Shown here piece by piece: positions 19,601-27,746 of a stretch of 64,000 bases of DNA. Every line of letters begins with the position of its first letter. The stretch's first letter is position 1. Position numbers and translations under genes: made by a program. The notes beneath the pieces are model-generated. The model searched no databases, was not told where the DNA came from, and worked only from the letters and a program-made list of their open reading frames with translations. Source of the DNA: Candidatus Leptofilum gracile (GTDB lineage Bacteria > Chloroflexota > Anaerolineae > Promineifilales > Promineifilaceae); NCBI GenBank assembly GCA_016713825.1, contig JADJOJ010000007.1, positions 248,001-312,000 of the forward strand, read 5' to 3'.

Positions 19601-22600
19601 GAAATCGCTTCCAACTCCTGGCCGGACCCGTGGGGACCAGCTAACAATTATGAAGACAACAGCGCCATTGCCCTGGGCAGCGACGATCAGGTTTATGTGC
19701 TTGGTGCGCCCCATTGGCGCGATACAAGCTTAACCAATGGTTACGACGCAAAATATGCGGCTGGCGGCAATGGTGTCATGTATGCCGTATCAAATTATTT
19801 GGCGTATGTCTGGAGTGGTAACGAGTGGATACAAATTCCTGGTTCACCCCAGTTTGTATACCTGATAGCTGCGCATCCTGTTACCGGAGATCTCTACGTG
19901 TATGACTATGTCCTTGGTGAAATCTTGAAATGGGATGGCAGCAGTTGGACAACGGAGATCGAGACTGGATTTTATTATAGTGAAGCTCGGGAGATGGAAA
20001 TTGCTTCAGATGGCACCATTTACGTTGCTGGAGGTTTCAGCAACGTATTCCGCGGAGAGTTCAACCCTACTTGTGCAGGACAAGTTATTTACGCCGATCC
20101 AGATTGGAGCACATTTAGCTGCCAGGATTTTGGTGAAGATGCTGTCGTGCACACCATTGCTGCACATCCAACGAATGGCGGGGTCTATGTAGGCGGCTCG
20201 TTTGACGCCACTTGGGGCGCTGAAAATCTTGCAACGATTGGTGGCGGCTACATTGAAGGCGTATCTGACTCCGTTTATTCAATTGATATAGATGATGAAG
20301 GTGTTGTTTATGTCGGTGGAGCGTTTACAAGCACATTGACCAATGGATCAGTAAACCAGCTCACACCCGCTGGTATCGCTTCCTGGGATGGCGGTTGGAC
20401 GAGTTACCCCACAGTGATAGAAGGCGATAGTTGGTTTCGGGAGGCAGGTAACATTGCGGCCACAGGCGGTGGCGAATTTTATGCACAAGGCCGTTGGTAC
20501 GATTATGCCACTGATACCTATGCCAGTTTTATCCATTGGGATGGCAGCAGTTGGGAACTTGGCCTCATCGGCAATGAGAATGGGACTGCTTATAATGGCA
20601 ATGCCACTGTCTGGAGTATGGAATCTGCTGCTCAGGGGATGTTCATCAGTGGTCACTTAACCTCCATCGAAATTGGCGGTGAGTCTGTCTCGACAACCAC
20701 TGACAGGCGAAATTTTCTTCTACAATCTCCGTTTGAAGTTTATTCGACAACGCAAAACAGCTGGTACAGCGGCATAGCCGGGCCACCCATTCAGCTTGGC
20801 GATGGCGCCAGTATGGCTGGCGATGATTTTGGCAATCTGGTTGTGCTGGCGGGCAACGGCCGCAGCGACTCTTTCAAATATAATATCGCTACCGGTGAGT
20901 GGAGCCGCGTGACTGGCATTGATGAGGCTGTTAGCGCCAGTGCCATGGTGAAAGGCGAAAATGGATACGTATATGCCATCACAAACTCTGGCGCTTTCTA
21001 CCGTTTCAGCGGTTACTCCTGGTGGGAAGAGGACCCCGTATTCAGCGGTACCACCCTGGCTGACGGTATTACGCTGGCGTATGACAGCCACTTTGGCACG
21101 TACTACCTGCTGCCCGGTGGTAACAGTACCCAGATGTTCCGCTACAATCCTGATTGGGGCAGCAGTTGGGTAGCTCTGCCCGCCGATCGAGACACGCCTT
21201 CCGGCGTGCGACCGGGGGCTGGTCTGGTTTTTGTGGAAGGTGAAGACGAAAACTACCTGTACACGGCCCAAGGCAATTATGACGGTGGGTTAAGCACAAG
21301 TTTCTGGGGCTACCCGCTGCCAATGCCCAACAAAATTGATTTCACCAACAGCATCATCTATGCCGATAGCGGTACCAACTGGCTCAACTACAGCGACCCG
21401 CTGCCGGAAGATTTTAACTTCCGGGTGGATACCAACAGTCGCTTCTTTGGCGGTAGTGGCTGGACGCCTACCAACATGGGCAGCCTGCCCACTACAACGG
21501 CCGTTCCCTTCCTGGATGCAGCGCGGGATGTGTACCGCATGAGCGAAACGGGTGCCACCTACACCATTGGCTACCACATCTACACCCCGCCCGTGACGGC
21601 CACCACCGCCACCGGCATTCAGGCAATGATCAACACGGGAGCCAACCAGGTCATCGTGCAGCCCGGCATCTACGAAGAAGATGTGTACCTGGTCAACGGC
21701 GTCGAGCTAATTGGCACCAACCCGGATTGGACCGTGATACGGCCGCTTCACAACAGCACATCCACCGCTCTGGTCCGCGCCATGGGCAGCAACGGTGCCT
21801 CCTTCTCCCGCTTTACGCTGGACGGAGAAGACAGCGGCCTGGACGGCTTTGCCGCCACCGGCAACGCCGCCAACCTTACCGTAGAGCGCGTCCGCATCTT
21901 TGACACAGACACCGGCATCACCCTTGATGGCCCTGACAGCGACGTGGAGGTGGCCCAGGCCACCGTAGCCAACAACAATAACGGCCTCATCGCCACCAGC
22001 TGCGCCTCGCTGGACGTGCGCAACAGCATCTTTGCCTACAGCAGCGGCGCTGGCCTGAGCCACGAAGCGTGCGCCGACGTGCAGCTGCACACCTACAACC
22101 TGTTCTGGGCCAACGCCAGCGACTTTGGCGGCGACGCCGACGCAGGCGCGGCCGAACTGTTCCTCGACCCCAGCTTTGTGGACCCGATGGACCACGATTA
22201 CCGCACGCTCAACTTCTCGCCCGTCATCGACGCCGGGAATCCGACCGATCCGTCGCCGCCCGGAGCAGGCAGCCGGGCCGACATCGGCTACATCGAGCAG
22301 GGGCGCGTCAACTTCTACGTAGACGACAGCTACTGCGCCATCTGCACCAACGATGGTCTTACCTGGCAGGTAGACGCCTTCGACAACATTCAGGATGCCC
22401 TGAATGCGGCCGAATATGCACTGGCCAACCTCAATCCAGGCGTGGCCGACGTGCCGCAGCTGGTGGTGGGCGTGGCTCCAGGCAGCTACCAGGAGCAGGT
22501 GAGTATTCCCAGCCACGTGCTGCTGTTTGGCAGCGGCGCAGAAGAAACCATTCTCGACGCGGGCGGCAGCGGCACGGCCGTTTCCTTCCCAGGCGTCACC

Positions 22601-25600
22601 GATGCGGGCATTCGCAATTTCACCATTACCAATGCCGACACGGCCGTTTCCATAACCAGCGCCAGCAACTTCATCGACATCCGCCGCAACCTGTTCACCA
22701 ATAACACAATCGGGCTGTCGGTAAACGGCCGTGCTTCCGCCAGCGCCGAATACAACACCTTCGTTAATAACGACACCGGCCTGCTGGCCAGCGATGGCGG
22801 CAGCTGGATTTTGGCCCTGCACAACATCATCGCCAACGGCACCACAGGTGCCCAGGCCACCAACAGCGGCCAACTCTTCTCCAACAACAACCTCTACTTC
22901 AACAGCACCGACTTTGACGGCGTCAGCCCCGGTGATGACGACCTGACGGGGCAAAATCCGCAGTTTGCGAGTGGCGGCACGCCGTATCGCCTCAGCCAGA
23001 CATCACCCGCGGTGGATGCCGCCGCCAGCGACGCCCCCGTGCCCAACGGCGGCGGCACCCTGGCCGACCTGGGCTACAGCGAACTGCTGGCCGCCCCCGT
23101 CACCCTGCTGCTGGGTCAGGAAGACCTCTCCACCGTCATGGGCAACTCTGGCGTGGCTTCCGTGGAATATGGCGTGGTGCTGGTGCCCGAAGTAACCTCC
23201 GCCGTCACCTCGACACTGCCCAGCGAATGGATTTCTATCACGCTAGACACGCCAGGCGACACCTTCTCCTACTGGGCGCAGAACCACACGCCCACCGAAG
23301 AAGGGTTCTACCGCTTCTTCAGCCGGGCCACCGACATGGTAGGCAACCAGGAAGAAGACGAACTGGATTGGTACGATGGCTCCTTTGTCGTAGACAGCAC
23401 CCCGCCTACCGTGCAATGGCTCTCGCCCGCCAACGGCGCTTCGCTTGAGTCGCCCTTGGAGCTGCGAGCGCAAGTTAGCGATTACGCCGCCGGTCAATTT
23501 AGTGTGGACGAAAACGACGTTTACTTTGAAATTGACGGCCAGCGCTACCCGGCTACATGGGCGGCTGAACCGTGGGATGCGTCGGCCAACGAACCGCGCA
23601 TCTTCCGCGCCTGGGTTGATCTGCCGGTGGCCAGCTACAGCAATGTGGTTGCCGGTGCCGAGGATAAAGCGGGCAATGGGGCCACGGATGACAGTTTGGG
23701 GTTTGCGGTAACGGCCGTTTCCCCTTCAGACAGTATCACCCCCACACTCACCCTCAGCCAACCCGCCGCCGACAGCTGGGTCACCCACACCGTCACCTTC
23801 TCGGGCACCACCAGCGACCTGGGCAGCGGCATCGCCTCCGTCGAAGTCAGCCTGGATGGCGGAGCCACCTGGCGACCCGCCACTGTCTCTGGCGAAGAAT
23901 GGTCGCTCATCTGGCACGGCCCAGAAGGGTTGCCGCTGGTCAGCTACCCGGCCCAGGTGCGCGCCACCGACCGGGCAGGCAATGCTACCGTGCTGCCCTT
24001 CCAATTTACGATTGACGAAATCGCCCCCACCGGGCTGGTTCCCGTCACCTTCAACCATACCGAAGGCAGCCACTTCGATACCGTGACCGAGCTGGAAATC
24101 AGCTGGGTATCCCCCATCGACGTCAGCGGCCTCATCACCACCTTCCTGACGGTAGACCAGATCACCGACACCATCCCAATGGATGAGGTGAGTGGGTTAA
24201 CGGCCGTTCACAGCCTGGACAACAGCGGCGACTGGTACGTTCACCTGGCCGCCATGGACGCCGCCGGGAACCTCCAGCTGCTCCACTACGGCCCCTGGCA
24301 CGTCGGCCTCAACGAAGGGCTCGCCTTTGGTGCCCAGCAGCAATCCATCATCATCGACGGCGACGTGGATGTGGCCAACAACGAATGGCGGCTGGACCGC
24401 GAATACCTGGACGATGACGAACGCACCTACGGCAGCGAAGTAACCTTCAGCCCCGGTGGGCAGCAATCGTTCCTCACCGCCTGGGATGCCAATAGCTACT
24501 TCATGGCCTGGCGCGGCGGCCAATGGACGCTGGACGGCGAGCTGTGGATTTACCTCAAAGCGAGCGGCAGCGGCAGCAACGAGCTCATCGTGCCCCTGGC
24601 CTCTGCGCCAGACGCCACGCTCCCCTTCGCGGCCGATTACGCCATCCAAATCACCGACCCGCTCTCCGGCACGCTGTACGAATACAGCGGCGGCTGGCAA
24701 CTCTCGGCCGAAGATTGGGCCTTTGCCCAGGGCGGCACGGGCGATACGGAAATTCGCCTGCCGCTGTTTGGCACCAGCAATGTCGAACTGCTCGCCTTTG
24801 GTTTGGGCGACGATGGCAACATCTGGGCCATCTTCCCCGCCACCAACCCGCTGAACCCCGGCAGCGCCGCAGTTGGACGCCCGGCCGGTTTGGACGGTGT
24901 GTCTGGCGAAGGGGATGGCTGGCAGTCGTACCAGTGGGCGGATGTAACGGCCGTTACCAACGTCGCCGACAACCAACCCCTGGCCGTCGCGTTGACAGTT
25001 GACCTGGCCAGTCCCCAGGCCCCCAACAATCCGTGGGGTCCCGGCAGTACGCTCGAATATGTCATCACCGTCAACAACCTGGAAGATACCGAGATTAGCG
25101 GCCAGCCACTCTCCCTGGTGGCCACGCCCGGCACGGCCCTGGTGCACGATGGCATCGACGGCGCAACCTGCGCCACCACCAACCCGTGGGACTGCACGCT
25201 CGACCCGCTGGCCCCCGGCCTGAACACCATCACCCTCACCACCCACCTGGCCGCCGACTTGAGCGAGCTGGAAACGGTGACGATGGTAGCCACGCTCACC
25301 GACAGCCGCATCCCGCCAGAACTGAACACGCAAGACAGCCTCGCTCACCAGCTAGACGGTGCGCCGCCCGTGGTAGAGCTGTATGCGGCACCGTTTGTGG
25401 GGTTGGGTTCCTACAGCTTCAGCGGCAGCGCCAGCGATGGCGACGGTGCCGGGGTGGCTTATGTGGAAGTCCGGCCGCAGTTTGGCAGCTGGCAGCAGGC
25501 TGAAGGCACCTCGCTGTGGACGGTGGACCTGACCGTCTCCCCGTTTGCCCAGCATGGCGACAGCTGGCAGTTTGAGGTGCGCGCCGTAGATTTGTACGGC

Positions 25601-27595
25601 CAGACCAGCGACCCGGTAACGGCCGTCTTCACCGTAGACCTGGAAGGGCCAGAAGTGACGTTTGACTCACCCACCCAGCTCAGTGGCAGCATGAACGACA
25701 TCATGGGCAGCATCAACGACGTGCCCGATGGCAGCGAAGCCGCCACGGTGCTGGTGCAGCTAGACGACGCGCCGTGGCGCGAAGCCACCCTGTTTGCCCT
25801 GGATGAAACCACGGGCAGCCAGCCGTTTATGTGGGTCTGGAACATGCCCACGGAAGATGGCGTCACCCACACCCTGCGCGTGCAAACCACCGACCTGGTG
25901 GGCAACGAAGGCAGCCTGTCGCCTGAGCAAACCGTTTGGGTAGACAACGTCGCCCCGGCCATCACCGTCACCGGCGTGCTGACGGAAGTGGCGGTGCAGC
26001 ATTACTTCCCCGGTGCGCCAATCGGCGGCCCGGTGCTGGCTGGTTCCGTCACGGACGGTACGGCCGTAGACAGCGTGGCCGTCTGGCTGGAGCTGCCCAA
26101 TGGGACGAACCGGGTGGATACGGCCGTATTCAACCCCGACACCCACACCTGGCAATACGTGCCCGCCCTGCAAACCCTCGGCTTCTACAAGCTGCAAGTG
26201 CGCAGTTGGGACAGCCTGGGCAACCAAAACCAGACCGAATATTACACGCTGGAAGTGAAAGCCGCGCCAGAATCTGGCCCCAACAGCTTCTTCACCCCAG
26301 AAGATACCGCCATCACCTTTGAACCGCTGCTGGACGACATCGACATCGACTCCGACAGCATCACCCTGGACGCGGTGGCCAATCCGGCCAACGGCACCGC
26401 CACGCTAGACGGCGACACGCAAATCATCTACACGCCCACGCTCAACTTCAACGGCACCGAGGTGTTCACCTACACCGCCACCGACGGCCAGTTCTTCGAC
26501 ACCGCTACCGTCACCGTCACCGTGCTGCCGGTGAACGACCCGCCGCAAATCAGCGGTTCGGCCACCCTCAGCGACACGATGGACGAGGACGGCACCCCGC
26601 TCACCTTCAACCTGAGCGGCATCAACGTAGACGACGACACCTTTAGCTGGCAGGTCATTGGCGGCACGGGCACGGCCGAAGTGAGCAGCACCAGCGGCAC
26701 CGGCAACCTGAATGCGGCAATCAGCTACACCCCAGACGCCGACTTCAACGGCAGCGACAGCTTCCAGGTGCAGGTGAGCGACGGCGTGTACAACGACAGC
26801 GTGACGATTGAAATCACCGTGAATCCAGTGGACGACGCACCGCGCGCTGCCGACGACTACCTGGTGCTGGTGCCGGCCGACGCCGCCCTGCCGCACCTGA
26901 TGGACGTGCTGGCCAACGATGACGAAGTCGATGGCCAAATGCTTCAGCTTGCTGAAGTGGGTACGCCGACGGGGGGTGGTACGGCCGTTTCCATCGTCAA
27001 CCAGCTCCATTACACCACCCACCTGGCCGAAGGCGAATCCGAAACGGTGAGCTACGTCGTCTCCGATGGCGGGCTGACCGACACCGCCACCCTGCACGTG
27101 AGCATGGTAGAAGGCGTGGCCAGCGGCGAGCCGGGCGACACAGTGGTGGCTTCCAGCATCGGCATCAGCAGCACCATTGACGTGACGCTGGACATCCCGG
27201 CCAACGTGGTGAGTGGCGACGAGCAGGTCACCTTTGTGCTCCGGCCCATCGACCTGACGGGCGAACCGCCGCAAGGCTTCAAGTTTGCCGGGCTCGCCTT
27301 TGCCCTGGAGATTTACGTCGATGGCGTGCTGGTTAGTTCGCCGTTTGCGCTAGACAACCCGATCACGCTCACCATCGAGTACAGCGACGCCGACGTGGCC
27401 CACATCGGCAAGGGGGATGATGAGCTGATGCTCACCTTCTGGGACGGCACCGAATGGCTGCCCGACGGCATCACCCTGGTGGAGCGAGACACCGTCAACA
27501 ACCAGCTGGTTGTGGAGCTTGGCCACCTCACCGACTTCGCCCTCTTCGGCAAGGATATGATGACCGTTTACCTGCCGATGATTGTGAAACCGTAA
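16655..27595 (+). CDS. Giant cell-surface protein, C-terminal part (Ig-like, FG-GAP, beta-helix, cadherin-like modules)
   Basis: The 3,646-codon ORF opens at a TTG inside the overlap and has no signal sequence or ribosome-binding site of its own, so it is read best as the continuation of the ORF at 11665. Modules in order by base position: Ig-like domains (16.9-17.6 kb); FG-GAP/integrin-like propeller repeats with GDLNGDGLADLIIG and GDVNGDGYDDILIG (17.8-18.9 kb); a parallel beta-helix (19.0-19.5 kb); a Kelch-like propeller-like section (19.5-21.3 kb); two more beta-helix blocks with IQ...VQPGIYEE and VGVAPGSYQE (21.6-23.0 kb); Ig-like domains (23.1-26.3 kb); VCBS/cadherin-like domains (26.3-27.1 kb) and a ZU5-like C-terminal region. 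It ends TVYLPMIVKP, a tail resembling those of other large secreted Chloroflexota proteins. A filament-surface adhesin or matrix protein is likely. Confidence 0.8.
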   Translation: MGANNTPSLNGSRTVPNIGYTQQPQWSFANNVLQPWEYLYASTPGWSPYVSSSRTATATLTLPYNNGNATQTAEIPIVLDADTPNFSLLTPAHGELIGGGVSHYVMGGSSKDTTTWVDYINLDLPYIGSQTITESRRLSPWAYTWELPADGIYNIGGYAVDFVDNVSSVDSARIMIDNTAPTVDVDLQDGAVYGPPQDSSVITITLSGSATENYSGLTRVQISTDGGPWREVWTKESATAENTTYTDFSTPFYERATGATWTADWTLPNVETVQGYHSLRVRAFDAAGNWPTPIERTIIIDVLPPTDELVNRAYISEFPHVPANQPHTFRGVANDVGNVPQPSRPVELVGTLDSINDATIWLGLSSIDENNSGINVAWIGDFNGDRRGDLLVGLPAADDGAGRVTVIYGRSGNWPVPDSAEMLADASTSFIGQSGAGIGLQATPAGDLNGDGLADLIIGDATNNVVYLVLGRNDYYGEDLRLDGGIGVNIRQLQVPAGQQIGHNLAAAGDVNGDGYDDILIGVTGSRNAAYLLLGQPTPIWQTDRIDQHAAAIIYTAGNATLGTAGDLNGDFRDEFAVGLNNTLYLFAGSGTFAPSTGRSIYPASDSVDTFSSADSTPTITALGDVDGDNKDDAIYSNGGSQVLLFGDETLSDGNWTSHTYSYGAGFVAAPGDVDGDGRSDILIGNGTNAYLILGNDIYGAQATINGVAAAASVRYAAGADLNSDGSSDLLLVPTATSAQAAATAETGFADLPPTWVPQLPEATLDTFVGTTTWPSTGANAYVNADGVCYGLTPCYSTIQAAVDNHNNAATILVQPGVYAPFIIDGDVRNYNYLTVRGLNTDAVIIDGNGSSYAIRVNNAVGVNLENMTVRNASYGVQLDRAGINGHETTSYRTELRTMLIYGTGSHDIYMSRESTASVINSTLARSSNHIGAYGAADPNIVVEWSAMTNVEWPVLPGGGAVTLGEYIYILRGGGNSTFGRYEIASNSWPDPWGPANNYEDNSAIALGSDDQVYVLGAPHWRDTSLTNGYDAKYAAGGNGVMYAVSNYLAYVWSGNEWIQIPGSPQFVYLIAAHPVTGDLYVYDYVLGEILKWDGSSWTTEIETGFYYSEAREMEIASDGTIYVAGGFSNVFRGEFNPTCAGQVIYADPDWSTFSCQDFGEDAVVHTIAAHPTNGGVYVGGSFDATWGAENLATIGGGYIEGVSDSVYSIDIDDEGVVYVGGAFTSTLTNGSVNQLTPAGIASWDGGWTSYPTVIEGDSWFREAGNIAATGGGEFYAQGRWYDYATDTYASFIHWDGSSWELGLIGNENGTAYNGNATVWSMESAAQGMFISGHLTSIEIGGESVSTTTDRRNFLLQSPFEVYSTTQNSWYSGIAGPPIQLGDGASMAGDDFGNLVVLAGNGRSDSFKYNIATGEWSRVTGIDEAVSASAMVKGENGYVYAITNSGAFYRFSGYSWWEEDPVFSGTTLADGITLAYDSHFGTYYLLPGGNSTQMFRYNPDWGSSWVALPADRDTPSGVRPGAGLVFVEGEDENYLYTAQGNYDGGLSTSFWGYPLPMPNKIDFTNSIIYADSGTNWLNYSDPLPEDFNFRVDTNSRFFGGSGWTPTNMGSLPTTTAVPFLDAARDVYRMSETGATYTIGYHIYTPPVTATTATGIQAMINTGANQVIVQPGIYEEDVYLVNGVELIGTNPDWTVIRPLHNSTSTALVRAMGSNGASFSRFTLDGEDSGLDGFAATGNAANLTVERVRIFDTDTGITLDGPDSDVEVAQATVANNNNGLIATSCASLDVRNSIFAYSSGAGLSHEACADVQLHTYNLFWANASDFGGDADAGAAELFLDPSFVDPMDHDYRTLNFSPVIDAGNPTDPSPPGAGSRADIGYIEQGRVNFYVDDSYCAICTNDGLTWQVDAFDNIQDALNAAEYALANLNPGVADVPQLVVGVAPGSYQEQVSIPSHVLLFGSGAEETILDAGGSGTAVSFPGVTDAGIRNFTITNADTAVSITSASNFIDIRRNLFTNNTIGLSVNGRASASAEYNTFVNNDTGLLASDGGSWILALHNIIANGTTGAQATNSGQLFSNNNLYFNSTDFDGVSPGDDDLTGQNPQFASGGTPYRLSQTSPAVDAAASDAPVPNGGGTLADLGYSELLAAPVTLLLGQEDLSTVMGNSGVASVEYGVVLVPEVTSAVTSTLPSEWISITLDTPGDTFSYWAQNHTPTEEGFYRFFSRATDMVGNQEEDELDWYDGSFVVDSTPPTVQWLSPANGASLESPLELRAQVSDYAAGQFSVDENDVYFEIDGQRYPATWAAEPWDASANEPRIFRAWVDLPVASYSNVVAGAEDKAGNGATDDSLGFAVTAVSPSDSITPTLTLSQPAADSWVTHTVTFSGTTSDLGSGIASVEVSLDGGATWRPATVSGEEWSLIWHGPEGLPLVSYPAQVRATDRAGNATVLPFQFTIDEIAPTGLVPVTFNHTEGSHFDTVTELEISWVSPIDVSGLITTFLTVDQITDTIPMDEVSGLTAVHSLDNSGDWYVHLAAMDAAGNLQLLHYGPWHVGLNEGLAFGAQQQSIIIDGDVDVANNEWRLDREYLDDDERTYGSEVTFSPGGQQSFLTAWDANSYFMAWRGGQWTLDGELWIYLKASGSGSNELIVPLASAPDATLPFAADYAIQITDPLSGTLYEYSGGWQLSAEDWAFAQGGTGDTEIRLPLFGTSNVELLAFGLGDDGNIWAIFPATNPLNPGSAAVGRPAGLDGVSGEGDGWQSYQWADVTAVTNVADNQPLAVALTVDLASPQAPNNPWGPGSTLEYVITVNNLEDTEISGQPLSLVATPGTALVHDGIDGATCATTNPWDCTLDPLAPGLNTITLTTHLAADLSELETVTMVATLTDSRIPPELNTQDSLAHQLDGAPPVVELYAAPFVGLGSYSFSGSASDGDGAGVAYVEVRPQFGSWQQAEGTSLWTVDLTVSPFAQHGDSWQFEVRAVDLYGQTSDPVTAVFTVDLEGPEVTFDSPTQLSGSMNDIMGSINDVPDGSEAATVLVQLDDAPWREATLFALDETTGSQPFMWVWNMPTEDGVTHTLRVQTTDLVGNEGSLSPEQTVWVDNVAPAITVTGVLTEVAVQHYFPGAPIGGPVLAGSVTDGTAVDSVAVWLELPNGTNRVDTAVFNPDTHTWQYVPALQTLGFYKLQVRSWDSLGNQNQTEYYTLEVKAAPESGPNSFFTPEDTAITFEPLLDDIDIDSDSITLDAVANPANGTATLDGDTQIIYTPTLNFNGTEVFTYTATDGQFFDTATVTVTVLPVNDPPQISGSATLSDTMDEDGTPLTFNLSGINVDDDTFSWQVIGGTGTAEVSSTSGTGNLNAAISYTPDADFNGSDSFQVQVSDGVYNDSVTIEITVNPVDDAPRAADDYLVLVPADAALPHLMDVLANDDEVDGQMLQLAEVGTPTGGGTAVSIVNQLHYTTHLAEGESETVSYVVSDGGLTDTATLHVSMVEGVASGEPGDTVVASSIGISSTIDVTLDIPANVVSGDEQVTFVLRPIDLTGEPPQGFKFAGLAFALEIYVDGVLVSSPFALDNPITLTIEYSDADVAHIGKGDDELMLTFWDGTEWLPDGITLVERDTVNNQLVVELGHLTDFALFGKDMMTVYLPMIVKP

Positions 27596-27610
27596 CAAAT
27601 TTACTTGTTG

Positions 27611-27682
27611 TGGAGACGAGAGACTGGAGATGAGAGATGAGAGATTTAACAATCTCAAATCTCCAATCTCCAGTCTCCAATC
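27611..27682 (+). repeat. Stop-proximal inverted repeat (GGAGATGAGA words)
   Basis: The left arm is repeated GAGA/GGAGA words and the right arm repeated ATCTCC/TCTCC words, so it folds into a long imperfect hairpin. It starts 16 bases after the stop of the giant gene and lies between convergent genes. Confidence 0.6.
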
Positions 27683-27746
27683 CCCCGTATGACGAATCTT
27701 GCACTCGCCTCGTTGCAAACCGCCAAGGCCACACCCCCAAACCGCA

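Noticed and set aside
23726..26227. Long open frames on the minus strand across the giant gene (for example 21707-22954, 24197-25348, 26405-27274)
   Set aside because: They are shadow frames of a GC-rich, repeat-rich coding sequence, with low-complexity translations, no ribosome-binding sites and no recognisable domains.
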